64,000 bases of DNA from Mesonia ostreae (GCF_031845265.1 NZ_JAVRBG010000003.1:124001-188000), one strand, 5' to 3'; numbered from the stretch's first letter, positions 26,561-35,024 are shown. Notes: generated by a model not told the origin, from the sequence alone. Made by a program: numbers and translations.

Positions 26561-27388
26561 TTATTTAAAAGAGGTTACTCCAAATTTACGAGCTTCTGCT
26601 TTAGCACTAGCCGCCCATTGTGATAGGTTATTGATACGTGTATCATTAGAAGGGTGCGTACTTAAAATTTCTGGCGGTCCTTGCCCCCCACTATTTGCTT
26701 TCATTCGTTGCCAAAGTTTTGCAGCTTCATCTGGGTTATATCCAGCAATCGCCATAATAGTCAGCCCAATTTTATCGGCTTCGGTTTCATGGCTTCTACT
26801 AAAAGGTAACATCACTCCTACTTGCGAACCTACCCCATATAACGTATTAAATAAAGCTCCTGTTTCTTCGTCTACTCCTGCAGCTTGTGTTCCTACAGCC
26901 GTTGCTACAGCACCAACTTGTTGCAATTGCCCTGCACTCATACGTTGTTGTCCATGATTTGCCAATGCGTGTGCCACCTCATGTCCCATCACAACTGCCA
27001 AGCCTGTTTCATCTTGAGTAATTGGTAATATTCCCGTATAAACAACAATTTTACCTCCTGGCATACACCAAGCGTTCACTTGGTCGTCTCTTACCAAATT
27101 ATATTCCCAACGATAATCATCTAAATATCCTTGGTATCCATTGGCATTCAACCAGCGCTCTGATGCTGTGGCAATTTTTTGTCCTACGCTGCGCACCATA
27201 TTAGCTTCAGAAGTTCCTGTCTCTACATTATTCTCTGTAAGGAATTCATCATATTGAGCAAATGCCATTGGCAAGATTTGTGAATTGGGCACTAAAGCTA
27301 AAGTCTTCTTTCCTGTAAATGGATTTTGACTACAAGAAAACAGCAATAAAACCGTTGACATAATCAATACTATATTTTTTGTTTTCAT
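26561..27388 (-). CDS. M48 family metalloprotease, lipoprotein
   Basis: 275 aa. A lipoprotein signal with Cys19 (LLLFSCSQNP) places it in the periplasm or outer membrane. The zinc-protease motif HEVAH is at 136-140; the third ligand is the Glu in SHETEADKIG. The layout matches LoiP/BepA-like M48 proteases, which act on misassembled envelope proteins. CQNPFTGKKTLALVP-type openings are typical of this group. It is a single gene, convergent with the DUF2007 gene. Confidence 0.92.
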   Translation of the reverse strand: MKTKNIVLIMSTVLLLFSCSQNPFTGKKTLALVPNSQILPMAFAQYDEFLTENNVETGTSEANMVRSVGQKIATASERWLNANGYQGYLDDYRWEYNLVRDDQVNAWCMPGGKIVVYTGILPITQDETGLAVVMGHEVAHALANHGQQRMSAGQLQQVGAVATAVGTQAAGVDEETGALFNTLYGVGSQVGVMLPFSRSHETEADKIGLTIMAIAGYNPDEAAKLWQRMKANSGGQGPPEILSTHPSNDTRINNLSQWAASAKAEARKFGVTSFK

Positions 27389-27518
27389 AAGGTTTCCTAA
27401 TTTTTTTGATGGTTAAAACTACAAAAAGGAAGTCTTACTTTTTAAAAGTTTATCATCGCTTTAACACTTGATACTTAAATTAATGGCAAGGTCTTTGTAA
27501 TTTTAAACAAAAAAAGCA

Positions 27519-28001
27519 ATGAAAAATATATTCTTACTTATCGCGTGTACGAGTCTTCTTTTTAGTTGTGATTCTAATGCACAGAAGAAATCAAAAGAAG
27601 AACAATTTCCCATTCAAAAAACAGAAGCGCAATGGAAAAAGGAGCTCTCTGCAGAACAGTTTAATGTTTTACGAAAAGCTGGAACGGAAAGACCATTTTC
27701 AAGTCCCTTAAATGACATTAAAGAAGCGGGTACTTTTTTGTGTGCTGCTTGCGAAAATCCTCTTTACCTTACAAAGAATAAATTTAAAAGCGGGACAGGA
27801 TGGCCAAGTTTTGATCAACCTATAAAAGGAGGAGTATTCTTTTCTACAGACAACAAACTGGGATATACGAGAAACGAAGTACTTTGCGCCAATTGTGGTG
27901 GTCATATAGGACACGTTTTTGACGATGGGCCTAAAGAAACAACTGGAAAAAGATATTGCATGAATGGAGATGCAATGGTATTTGTACCTAATAAACAATA
28001 A
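27519..28001 (+). CDS. msrB: Peptide-methionine (R)-S-oxide reductase MsrB, lipoprotein form
   Basis: 160 aa. The N-terminus MKNIFLLIACTSLLFSC ends in a lipobox with Cys17, so it is exported and lipidated. The MsrB fold follows: zinc cysteines C75/C78 (CAAC) and C123/C126 (CANC), catalytic Cys147 in RYCMN, and GWPSF. At the position of the usual resolving cysteine (KSxCGWPSF) it has Thr93, so it seems to be a one-cysteine MsrB. It reduces oxidised methionine in envelope proteins. A cytosolic paralogue follows after 6 bp. Confidence 0.92.
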   Translation: MKNIFLLIACTSLLFSCDSNAQKKSKEEQFPIQKTEAQWKKELSAEQFNVLRKAGTERPFSSPLNDIKEAGTFLCAACENPLYLTKNKFKSGTGWPSFDQPIKGGVFFSTDNKLGYTRNEVLCANCGGHIGHVFDDGPKETTGKRYCMNGDAMVFVPNKQ

Positions 28002-28007
28002 AAGAAA

Positions 28008-28409
28008 ATGAAAAAATACAGTATAGAAAAATCTGATGAAGAGTGGAAAAACCAACTTTCTGAAGAACAATATAGAGTTTTAAGACAAAAAGGAACCGAA
28101 GCTCCGCATACAGGTAAATATAATTTGCATTTTGATGATGGCGCCTACCGTTGCGCAGCCTGTGATGCAAAGTTATTTGAAAGTGAGGCTAAATTTAAAA
28201 GTAACTGCGGTTGGCCAAGTTTTGATCAAGCCATAGAAGGCAGCATTGAGTATAAAAAAGATGCTACATTTGGAATGATTAGAACCGAAATTTTATGCGC
28301 CAATTGTGGCGGACATGTAGGACATGTATTTGATGACGGACCAACAGAAACAGGAGAACGCTTTTGTGTGAACTCTGCCAGCATCGATTTTATTAACGAA
28401 AAGGAATAA
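28008..28409 (+). CDS. msrB: Peptide-methionine (R)-S-oxide reductase MsrB, cytosolic
   Basis: 133 aa, no signal peptide. Zinc cysteines C49/C52 and C97/C100, catalytic Cys120 in RFCVN, and a resolving Cys67 in SNCGWPSF. It reduces methionine-R-sulfoxide in cytosolic proteins using thioredoxin. It is the second of two tandem msrB genes in one operon: the pair covers both envelope and cytosol. The next gene starts 3 bp downstream. Confidence 0.93.
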   Translation: MKKYSIEKSDEEWKNQLSEEQYRVLRQKGTEAPHTGKYNLHFDDGAYRCAACDAKLFESEAKFKSNCGWPSFDQAIEGSIEYKKDATFGMIRTEILCANCGGHVGHVFDDGPTETGERFCVNSASIDFINEKE

Positions 28410-28412
28410 AAT

Positions 28413-28952
28413 ATGAAAAAGTTAATCTTAGGAATTTTTTTAGCGGCTGGTTTATTGGCTTGCGAAGGGGATAGAGGACCACAAGGACCTCCTGGTCAAA
28501 ATGGAACAGCATTCATAGGTCAAACATATGAGTATGAAAATGTAAATTTTGTCTATGAATCTGCAAACAATTTATACGCGACACTATTAAATGTACCGCC
28601 CGAAATCGAGATACTCCCATCGGACGCCATTTTAGTTTACAGACTTGAAGAGCAAATTGTGAATGGAAATATAATAGAAACTTGGAGTTTAATTCCTAAA
28701 AATTTCTTCGTACCACAAGGAACAATTCAATACCTATACAATCATACTGATGCAGATGTGGAATTACTCATTAATGGTAATTTTAATTTATCTGGCTTAG
28801 ACACAGGTTTTACAAACAATCAAATTTTTAGATTTGTAGTGATTCCTTCAGATTTTGCTAAAGATCCAAAAATCAATATTCAAACTTTCGATGAACTTGA
28901 AAAAGCAATACAACAACAAGACTTTGCATTAAATGAATTTACGATTCAGTAA
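28413..28952 (+). CDS. Lipoprotein with a short collagen-like start, unknown function
   Basis: 179 aa. Lipobox Cys17 (AAGLLACEG) is followed by a Gly-x-y segment (GDRGPQGPPGQNG), as in many small Bacteroidota lipoproteins. The rest (about 30-179) is a beta-rich domain with YEYENVNFVYESANN and LINGNFNLSG that I cannot assign. It is separated from the upstream msrB by 3 bp and is probably co-transcribed, so it may act in oxidative stress at the cell surface; that is inference. Confidence 0.8.
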   Translation: MKKLILGIFLAAGLLACEGDRGPQGPPGQNGTAFIGQTYEYENVNFVYESANNLYATLLNVPPEIEILPSDAILVYRLEEQIVNGNIIETWSLIPKNFFVPQGTIQYLYNHTDADVELLINGNFNLSGLDTGFTNNQIFRFVVIPSDFAKDPKINIQTFDELEKAIQQQDFALNEFTIQ

Positions 28953-28980
28953 AACGGTATTATAATTTAAAAGATTATAA

Positions 28981-29014
28981 AAAAGTGAACGCTTAAATTT
29001 AAGCGTTCACTTTT
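28981..29014. terminator. 34-bp perfect palindrome, probable terminator
   Basis: AAAAGTGAACGCTTAAA (28981-28997) followed directly by its exact complement (28998-29014). It ends the msrB operon; the T-run is short (TTTT). Confidence 0.75.
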
Positions 29015-29072
29015 GGTTATGAGGATATTTGTTTAAATTCGCAATTCAAAATTCAGCATTAAAAATAAAGAT

Positions 29073-30464
29073 ATGAGTAAATACGATATTATTGTTTTAG
29101 GAAGTGGTCCAGGAGGTTATGTAGCTGCTATTAGAGCTTCACAATTAGGTTTTAAAACCGCCGTGATTGAAAAAGAAAGTCTAGGTGGGGTTTGTCTTAA
29201 TTGGGGATGTATTCCTACCAAAGCGCTTTTAAAAAGTGCTGAAGTATTTAATTACCTAAAACACGCTGAAGATTATGGACTTAGCGTTAAAGAAGCCGAT
29301 AAAGATTTTGATGCCGTTGTAGATAGAAGCCGCAATGTGGCTGAAGGAATGAGCAAAGGAGTTCAATTCTTAATGAAAAAGAACAAAATTGATATCATCA
29401 ACGGTTTTGGAAAGTTAAAATCTGGCAAAAAAGTAGAAGTAAAAGACAAAGACGATAAAATGAAAGAGTACCAAGCAGATCATATTATTGTGGCTACTGG
29501 AGCTCGTTCTAAAGAGTTGCCAAATCTTCCGCAAGACGGAGAAAAAGTGATTGGTTACCGTAAAGCCATGAGTCTTAAAAAGCAACCTAAAAGTATGATT
29601 GTTGTTGGTTCTGGAGCTATTGGAGTTGAATTTGCTCACTTTTACAATGCGATGGGAACTGAGGTGACGATTGTAGAATATTTACCAAATTTAGTTCCTC
29701 TAGAAGACGCAGATGTGTCTAAAGAATTTCAAAAATCATTTAAGAAAGCGGGTATTAAAGTGATGACTAATGCTTCGGTAGAAAGTGTAGACACGTCTGG
29801 GAAAACCGTAAAAGCAAAAGTTAAAACTAAAAAAGGCGAAGAAACGATTGAAGCAGATGTGGTTCTTTCCGCAGTAGGGATTAAAACGAATATTGAAAAT
29901 ATTGGTCTAGAAGATTTAGGTATTAAAACCGATAAAGATAAAATTACCGTAAACGAGTGGTACCAAACCAACGTACCGGGTTATTATGCGATTGGAGATG
30001 TAACTCCGGGTGCTGCTTTAGCTCACGTCGCTTCCGCGGAAGGAATTTTATGCGTAGAGAAAATTAAAGGAATGAAAGTAGAAGCTTTAGACTACGGAAA
30101 CATCCCAGGATGTACGTATGCTTCTCCTGAAATTGCTAGTGTAGGAATGACAGAAAAAGAAGCTAAAGAAGCAGGTTACGAATTGAAAATAGGGAAATTC
30201 CCATTTTCAGCTTCTGGTAAAGCAAGTGCTTCTGGTCAAAAAGCAGGTTTTGTAAAAGTAATTTATGATGCAAAATACGGGGAATGGCTAGGATGCCATA
30301 TGATTGGCGCCGGTGTAACCGATATGATTGCTGAAGCAGTACTTGGTAGAAAATTAGAAACTACAGGACACGAAGTATTAAAAGCAGTTCACCCTCACCC
30401 AACGATGAGTGAAGCGGTGATGGAAGCTACAGCTGCTGCTTATGATGAAGTAATTCATTTATAA
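29073..30464 (+). CDS. lpdA: Dihydrolipoyl dehydrogenase (copy 2)
   Basis: 463 aa. FAD motif GSGPGGY at 10-16; redox disulfide in GGVCLNWGCIPTK (C41, C46); NAD motif VVGSGAIGVEF near 175; C-terminal HPHPTMSEA. The VCLNWGC form differs from copy 1 (TCLNVGC) and matches E3 of the pyruvate dehydrogenase/acetoin type. Many flavobacteria carry both forms, presumably serving different 2-oxoacid complexes. Single gene with a strong terminator after it. Confidence 0.94.
   Translation: MSKYDIIVLGSGPGGYVAAIRASQLGFKTAVIEKESLGGVCLNWGCIPTKALLKSAEVFNYLKHAEDYGLSVKEADKDFDAVVDRSRNVAEGMSKGVQFLMKKNKIDIINGFGKLKSGKKVEVKDKDDKMKEYQADHIIVATGARSKELPNLPQDGEKVIGYRKAMSLKKQPKSMIVVGSGAIGVEFAHFYNAMGTEVTIVEYLPNLVPLEDADVSKEFQKSFKKAGIKVMTNASVESVDTSGKTVKAKVKTKKGEETIEADVVLSAVGIKTNIENIGLEDLGIKTDKDKITVNEWYQTNVPGYYAIGDVTPGAALAHVASAEGILCVEKIKGMKVEALDYGNIPGCTYASPEIASVGMTEKEAKEAGYELKIGKFPFSASGKASASGQKAGFVKVIYDAKYGEWLGCHMIGAGVTDMIAEAVLGRKLETTGHEVLKAVHPHPTMSEAVMEATAAAYDEVIHL
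30032..30041. repeat. TTCCGCGGAA palindrome, copy 4
   Basis: Inside lpdA copy 2 (context CGCTTCCGCGGAAGGA); encodes Ala-Ser-Ala-Glu-Gly, as in copy 1 of the other E3 gene but at a different site of the protein. Confidence 0.7.
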
Positions 30465-30477
30465 AAATTATTTTTTT

Positions 30478-30519
30478 ACCCAAAAAAGCCTCGCAGTTCT
30501 CTGCGAGGCTTTTTTGGGT
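30478..30519. terminator. Terminator after lpdA copy 2
   Basis: ACCCAAAAAAGCCTCGCAG, loop TTCT, and the exact complement; 19-bp perfect stem with A- and T-tracts. Confidence 0.9.
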
Positions 30520-30529
30520 TTTGAATAGA

Positions 30530-30692
30530 GGTGAGAGATTAGAAAATAGAACATAGACCAAAGACTAGAGACTAGAAGTTAGATGATAGAGCATAGACTC
30601 GAAATAGAATCTAGAAAATAGACTAAAGACTATGGACTAAATACTATTAACCATTTACTAAATACTATTGACCATTGACAAAAAACTAATGC
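30530..30692. repeat. Degenerate low-complexity word tract
   Basis: Imperfect copies of AGACTA(A/G)-type words: CATAGACCAAAGACTAGAGA, AATAGACTAAAGACTATGGA, ACTAAATACTATT(A/G)ACCATT twice. No coding frame. Confidence 0.65.
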
Positions 30693-30869
30693 CTAAACGC
30701 TAGAATTTTGAGGTGTTAAAAAGGAAAACATAGAAACTATCAAACCAGTTATTAAAGCAGCATAGGCTTTATAATTCACATCAAGATCTAAGTTGTCAAA
30801 ATCTAGATAGACAATTCCAAAGGTGATTAAGAGAATGGCTAGCATTCTAAGTATTCCAATTTTTTTCAT
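30693..30869 (-). CDS. Small membrane protein, unknown
   Basis: 58 aa, beginning MKKIGILRMLAILLITFGIV and ending LTPQNSSV. Two hydrophobic segments (about 5-21 and 36-52) are separated by an acidic linker (YLDFDNLDLDVNYKAY). An ATG start, hydrophobic pattern and codon use like the neighbours argue that it is real, although it is short and has no recognisable family. Adjacent non-coding DNA on both sides isolates it. Confidence 0.6.
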   Translation of the reverse strand: MKKIGILRMLAILLITFGIVYLDFDNLDLDVNYKAYAALITGLIVSMFSFLTPQNSSV

Positions 30870-31099
30870 TTTAGTTAGTATATAAAGTTAGTTTTTATTT
30901 TTTTGGATTGAATTATGAATGTTCAATAAAGAAGTACTCCAGTTGGATTAGAAAGATTTCTCCTTCGTCGGAATAACAAAACAAAACAAAAGAAATGAAC
31001 TATCATTCAAACTGAAGCTTCTGGTAATGAAGAATCTCAGACTATCCATTAAGAATTATCGAGAGTAAAAAACAGTAGGCCAAAACAACAATTCTATAT
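30870..31099. other. Intergenic region with a short dispersed repeat
   Basis: No gene. AGAAAGATTTCTCCTTCGTC + GGAATAAC (30950-30977) is a copy of the family B repeat (see 32497 and 32590). Confidence 0.5.
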
Positions 31100-32269
31100 T
31101 TACTCTTGAGCCTGACCTAAAGTTGAAAGTTCAAAAACCATATATTCCATAATTCGATCTACATCGCTAAAACCTTCTTCATTATTTTCGGTATGAAAAG
31201 AAGAATAGAATATACCTCCCTCTCCTATTTGATACGTAAACGCTAAATTTTTAGTAGTATTCACCAGATTATTATTTGCATCCATATATTCAACACTTCC
31301 ATTTAACCAAGGCAATACCTGCGTTTCATCGTGCGAATCCACTACTTGCCAGCTTCCTAAAAACTCATCTATGGTTAAGGTTCCATTAGCACCTACACCA
31401 AAATTGTCTACGAGCCAATTGCTTAAAGTTGCATCAAGAATTGTCGCCTCTGTACTTACTGAAACGCCGCTTCGGTGAGGTTCTGTAAAAGTTAGATAAG
31501 CGTTACCGCTTATACTATTAATCTGCTCTATAAAAGGAAAAGCCCAATCTGTAGCATATAAAATTCCACCATTATTTACAAAGTCGTATACATTAGTATT
31601 CAAATCTGCATTAGCTGTGTCTAAACCGCAATTGAAAAATAAGATATCATATTCTGCTAATTGTCCTGAATTAGATAAAAGCTCTTCCAAAGTGAAGTCC
31701 ACATTCGTAGTTAAATAAGGATTAGTACTAGCCGTCTTTCCGAAGTGATTGTGCTGCTGTCCTCTAGGATTCTTATTCTTTATAGAAGATCTTCCGGCAG
31801 AATTTCCTTCAATAATATCAAATAATGGAGCATTTGTGATTGGATTCACCAATCCCATATCGTAAAGAATATTTTCTATATTATCATAAGATCCAGTAAC
31901 AACACCTATTCTAGGAAATTCTTGTATATCTATATTTCCTACATCAACAGAATTATTTATTTGCCCATCTTCAATATCTACATTTAGTCTACTCGAAAAA
32001 TGTCCTTTTTCTAAAAGAATGGAATAAGAGCCTTCAAAAAGTTCTTCAAAATTAAATTCTCCCAAACTATTTGTAAGCGTTTCTGCCTGCTTTTGTTCGG
32101 CTTTAAAAAGTGTTACGTTCGCATTGGAAATAGGATCTATTTGATTTGGAGCTAGAAATTTTCCGCTAAGGCTATAATCACCTATAGCTTCTACTTCTTC
32201 TCTGACAGTATCATCTTGAGAGCAAGCCATAAGGATTACGCAAATGACAAGTAAGTACATTTTTTTCAT
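31100..32269 (-). CDS. Lipoprotein with carboxypeptidase-regulatory-like domain and amidotransferase-like domain
   Basis: 389 aa. Lipobox Cys16 (VILMACSQDD). Residues about 30-110 form a carboxypeptidase-regulatory-like beta-sandwich (SGKFLAPNQIDPISNANVTLF, LTNSLGEFNFEEL, GSYSILLEKGH). From about 118 the sequence RIGVVTGSYDNIENILYDMG, YDILFFNCGLD and FVNNGGILYATDWAF resembles ThuA/class I glutamine-amidotransferase-like folds, and the end EGGIFYSSFHTENN fits it too. No catalytic Cys-His pair is evident, so it may bind rather than cut. Single gene, exported to the envelope. Confidence 0.7.
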   Translation of the reverse strand: MKKMYLLVICVILMACSQDDTVREEVEAIGDYSLSGKFLAPNQIDPISNANVTLFKAEQKQAETLTNSLGEFNFEELFEGSYSILLEKGHFSSRLNVDIEDGQINNSVDVGNIDIQEFPRIGVVTGSYDNIENILYDMGLVNPITNAPLFDIIEGNSAGRSSIKNKNPRGQQHNHFGKTASTNPYLTTNVDFTLEELLSNSGQLAEYDILFFNCGLDTANADLNTNVYDFVNNGGILYATDWAFPFIEQINSISGNAYLTFTEPHRSGVSVSTEATILDATLSNWLVDNFGVGANGTLTIDEFLGSWQVVDSHDETQVLPWLNGSVEYMDANNNLVNTTKNLAFTYQIGEGGIFYSSFHTENNEEGFSDVDRIMEYMVFELSTLGQAQE

Positions 32270-32685
32270 AATTATTAGTTTTGTGAGTAGTAAAATTAAC
32301 CTTTACTATTAATTAAACAATTTTATTACAAAAAACCCTAGCATGTAAAAAATAGAATATAACTGTTAGAATATATAAGCTAGAAAAAAAATGTTATTCA
32401 GAATCTTTCGGATTCGTTCAAAACAACTTTCAACAACGGTAATAAGAATCTTATGAGACTACTTAAAAATCATAAAAAACTACAAATTCTAAGTTTGAGA
32501 TTCCTCCTGCGTTGGAATGATAAGTTGAAAGAAAAAATTCTTTTTATTTAAGTAGGCTTTGGATATCATTCTTTACTCCTACTTCTATGAGAAAGATTCC
32601 TCCAAAGTGGGAATGACAGTAAAAAAATAAGCATAAAAAAAGCCCTGCATAAATGCAGAGCTTTTATAGTTTACTCTATACTAAC
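32270..32685. other. Intergenic region with two family B repeats and a terminator
   Basis: No gene. Family B repeats at 32497-32521 (GAGATTCCTCCTGCGTTGGA + ATGAT) and 32590-32618 (AGAAAGATTCCTCCAAAGTG + GGAATGACA); terminator at 32636-32666. Confidence 0.55.
32636..32666 (-). terminator. Terminator of the 32686 lipoprotein gene
   Basis: On the minus strand AAAAGCTCTGCATTT, ATGCAGGGCTTTTTTT; one mismatch in the stem and a T-run after it. Confidence 0.8.
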
Positions 32686-33237
32686 TTATAGAGATGGGTC
32701 TAATTTAGCATCAAACTCCATATCCATTTTTACGGTGATATTATTAGCATCCTCGGTACTGGTGAATTGTATGATGAGTTTTAAATCATCAGATTTTGCA
32801 TACTCATCAACAAAATCATCGGTTGTATTTAATTCAATACGTGTTGCTCCTTCAGGAACATTATCTAAGCTTGCCACTTGTTTAATGTCTAAACCATTGG
32901 TACGAACACTAATTGTAACCGAATCAATAAAATCAAAATTTTCTTGATCATCGGCACTTACTAATTCAAGTGCCATATTATCCAATTCAATTTCGTCAAC
33001 TTGGTCTAAAGCTTCATCAGTTCCTAATTCATCTTCTATAGCACCACGTAAGTCTACATCAGTTTCAATAGGAAAATCAAATACATTAATAGGTAAGTAA
33101 CTTACCGTTTCTTCAACACTTACAGGAATGTCATCTATAGTTCTTAAACGATCTACCACATCATCATCATCGCTACAAGAGCTAAATAAAATGGTCATTA
33201 AAACTACGGGTAAAAATAAAAATTTCTTGTTCATCAT
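32686..33237 (-). CDS. Lipoprotein of unknown function, acidic
   Basis: 183-184 aa from ATG at 33237 (or 33234); a longer frame begins at a TTG at 33261 but these ATG codons give the clean signal NKKFLFLPVVLMTILFSSC with the lipobox Cys. The mature protein is acidic (DDDDVVD, DELGTDEALDQVDEIELDN). Residues about 85-180 form a beta-rich domain with FDFIDSVTISVRTNGLD and LKLIIQFTSTED, resembling beta-sandwich envelope lipoproteins of Bacteroidota. I do not recognise a named family. The gene is single and ends in its own terminator. Confidence 0.78.
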   Translation of the reverse strand: MMNKKFLFLPVVLMTILFSSCSDDDDVVDRLRTIDDIPVSVEETVSYLPINVFDFPIETDVDLRGAIEDELGTDEALDQVDEIELDNMALELVSADDQENFDFIDSVTISVRTNGLDIKQVASLDNVPEGATRIELNTTDDFVDEYAKSDDLKLIIQFTSTEDANNITVKMDMEFDAKLDPSL

Positions 33238-33307
33238 TAATGTTTTTTTTTGTTTCAACAAAGAACTAAAAATCGAAACAAAAAAATTCTCAACAAGACG
33301 TTAATAA

Positions 33308-33325
33308 TTAGGTTTAAAAACCTAA
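33308..33325. promoter_or_regulatory. Palindrome between the lipoprotein and dph6-like genes
   Basis: TTAGGTTT, AA, AAACCTAA: an 8-bp perfect inverted repeat. It could terminate the upstream minus-strand gene (T-run TTTTT in the loop side) or act as an operator for the lipoprotein gene. Confidence 0.4.
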
Positions 33326-33350
33326 ATTTTACCTAAAAAAGTTAAAAAAA

Positions 33351-34103
33351 TTAAGCTTTTTCTGGAGAATTAGGTTCTTCCAACTCCTGAAACCAAAACT
33401 GATTGTCCCAGAAAGTCTGCCCTTTAAAACAGTCATCATCTGCATTTTTATTAGAAGGCTCATAAGAACGCATGACTTTTTCTCCTTTTTTAAAGCTGAT
33501 TGGATGTTTAAACAAGGGACCATCATAGACAAAGGTATGAAACTCGCCATTCTCTCCACAAGGATCTACATCATGGGGAAGATCTTTTAAAAATTTATGG
33601 TTAAATTCTCTTCCGCAGAAAGAAGCATCTAGATTTTTTGCACTGGTACAAACGACAATAGCTTTATAACCCAAATCTATAAATTCTCGGGCCAGACTTA
33701 GAGTATCTTTTTTCCATAAAGGAAAAACTGCTTGTAAACCCACTTTACTCAATTCTTTCTCGCGATATGTTTTAAGGTCTTCAAGAAGAATATCACCAAA
33801 TATAGCATAACCAAAACCTTCTTTAATGAGTTTTTGCATATGCTCGTTCATCGTTTCATTATATACAGACAACGAAACACTTCCGCGTAAAGCGATCATA
33901 TGTAAAGGAAGTTGAAGAGCATTTGCTTGAGCTTGTAAAAGGTTTACGGAAACTCCATGCATACTCACACGTTGAAGATCGTCATTTATAGTAGTGACTA
34001 ACTTTTGAATGTCATAGCCGCCCGCCTTATGCACAATGTGCAATGCTATGAGCGCATCTTTACCAGAACTCCAATTAAGATACGTTTTTTTAGTTGTTGT
34101 CAT
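33351..34103 (-). CDS. Diphthine-ammonia ligase-like ATP pyrophosphatase
   Basis: 250 aa. The N-terminal PP-loop WSSGKDALIAL binds ATP, followed by an alpha-beta hydrolase-like nucleotide fold with YAIFGDILLEDLKTYREKEL and the family's CGENGEFHTFVYDGPLF near the end. In archaea and eukaryotes this family (Dph6) amidates diphthine on EF2; bacteria lack diphthamide, so the bacterial members must act on something else. It overlaps aroQ by 14 bp, so both are transcribed together. Confidence 0.85.
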   Translation of the reverse strand: MTTTKKTYLNWSSGKDALIALHIVHKAGGYDIQKLVTTINDDLQRVSMHGVSVNLLQAQANALQLPLHMIALRGSVSLSVYNETMNEHMQKLIKEGFGYAIFGDILLEDLKTYREKELSKVGLQAVFPLWKKDTLSLAREFIDLGYKAIVVCTSAKNLDASFCGREFNHKFLKDLPHDVDPCGENGEFHTFVYDGPLFKHPISFKKGEKVMRSYEPSNKNADDDCFKGQTFWDNQFWFQELEEPNSPEKA

Positions 34104-34515
34104 CTAAAATACTTTGAATGGCCAAGGCATACGATTGAAGTCCGAAGCCTGTAATGACTCCTTTAGCTACCGGAGCAATATAAGATTGTTTTCTAAACTC
34201 TTCGCGCGCAAACACATTGGAGATATGAACTTCTATAACGGGAGTTTTTATTGCATTTACAGCATCTGCCAAAGCAATAGAAGTATGGGTATATGCCGCT
34301 GCATTAAGGATCACAGCATTTACCTCTTTGTCTGCCTTATGCAAGCAATCTATAAGTTCTCCTTCATGATTGGATTGCTTGAAATTGATTTCGAGCTGCT
34401 GAAATCGCTTTCTAAGCTGATCTAGGTAGGTTTCAAAAGAAATATTTCCGTAAATATTTGGCTCTCTTTCTCCAAGAAGGTTCAAATTGGGGCCGTTAAG
34501 AATTAAAATTTTCAT
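34090..34515 (-). CDS. aroQ: 3-dehydroquinate dehydratase, type II
   Basis: 141 aa. It removes water from 3-dehydroquinate in the shikimate pathway. NGPNLNLLGEREPNIYG holds the catalytic Tyr/Arg lid region, NAAAYTHTSIALADA the substrate site, and EVHISNVFAREEFR the catalytic His loop. Length is normal for the dodecameric type II enzyme. It overlaps the following PP-loop gene by 14 bp. Another shikimate gene, aroE, is at 55647. Confidence 0.95.
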   Translation of the reverse strand: MKILILNGPNLNLLGEREPNIYGNISFETYLDQLRKRFQQLEINFKQSNHEGELIDCLHKADKEVNAVILNAAAYTHTSIALADAVNAIKTPVIEVHISNVFAREEFRKQSYIAPVAKGVITGFGLQSYALAIQSILDDNN

Positions 34516-34541
34516 ACAAATTATATTTGGAGAATACGCTC

Positions 34542-35024
34542 TTACAAAGCAATTCCTAATCCTATATGTAAGGTATTAAAGTTGGTACTGCCTATACGTG
34601 CAATATCTTCATTCACTAATTTAAAGGCATATCTTGCTTCTACGAAGATATTATAAAAAATGTCGAAGCCTACACCCACGGCTAAATCTAAGCCCAATTG
34701 ATTTTTAAAATCTCCTAAATCTTCTAAAATAACGGTTCCTTGTGGACCTGCCTGAATATTTAAATCAGTATTAGCTACATAATATTTAAACATTAATGGC
34801 ACGTATATAAAGTTCGTGTCACAAGAATTCCCATAAAGCAAACTCGGCTGCAAGTGAAAACTCTCGGTTATATCTATATCGGTATAAAAACCAGCATAAA
34901 AGCCAGAATTTCCTTCTCCAGCATTTTCAGTTTTTACATTTAAATAACCTCCCGTAATCCCTACTTGGGCGGTAGCAAATTGTGTACAAATAGCAACAGC
35001 TGCTATAAGAATTAGTTTTTTCAT
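34542..35024 (-). CDS. Outer-membrane beta-barrel protein 1
   Basis: 160 aa. Signal peptide about 1-19 (ICTQFATAQ). Alternating strands such as GFYTDIDITESFHLQPSLLYG and FNIFVEARYAFKL end in a strand with terminal Leu; the conserved glycines and ...GPQGTVIL... block fit the PorT-like/OmpW-like barrel family (outer membrane protein beta-barrel domain). It is one of four barrels in 3 kb. No ligand is evident. Confidence 0.82.
   Translation of the reverse strand: MKKLILIAAVAICTQFATAQVGITGGYLNVKTENAGEGNSGFYAGFYTDIDITESFHLQPSLLYGNSCDTNFIYVPLMFKYYVANTDLNIQAGPQGTVILEDLGDFKNQLGLDLAVGVGFDIFYNIFVEARYAFKLVNEDIARIGSTNFNTLHIGLGIAL

Noticed and set aside
9290..30464. Two lpdA genes as evidence of horizontal transfer
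   Set aside because: Two E3 forms (TCLNVGC and VCLNWGC) are usual in flavobacteria and both have local base composition; paralogy for two 2-oxoacid complexes is simpler.
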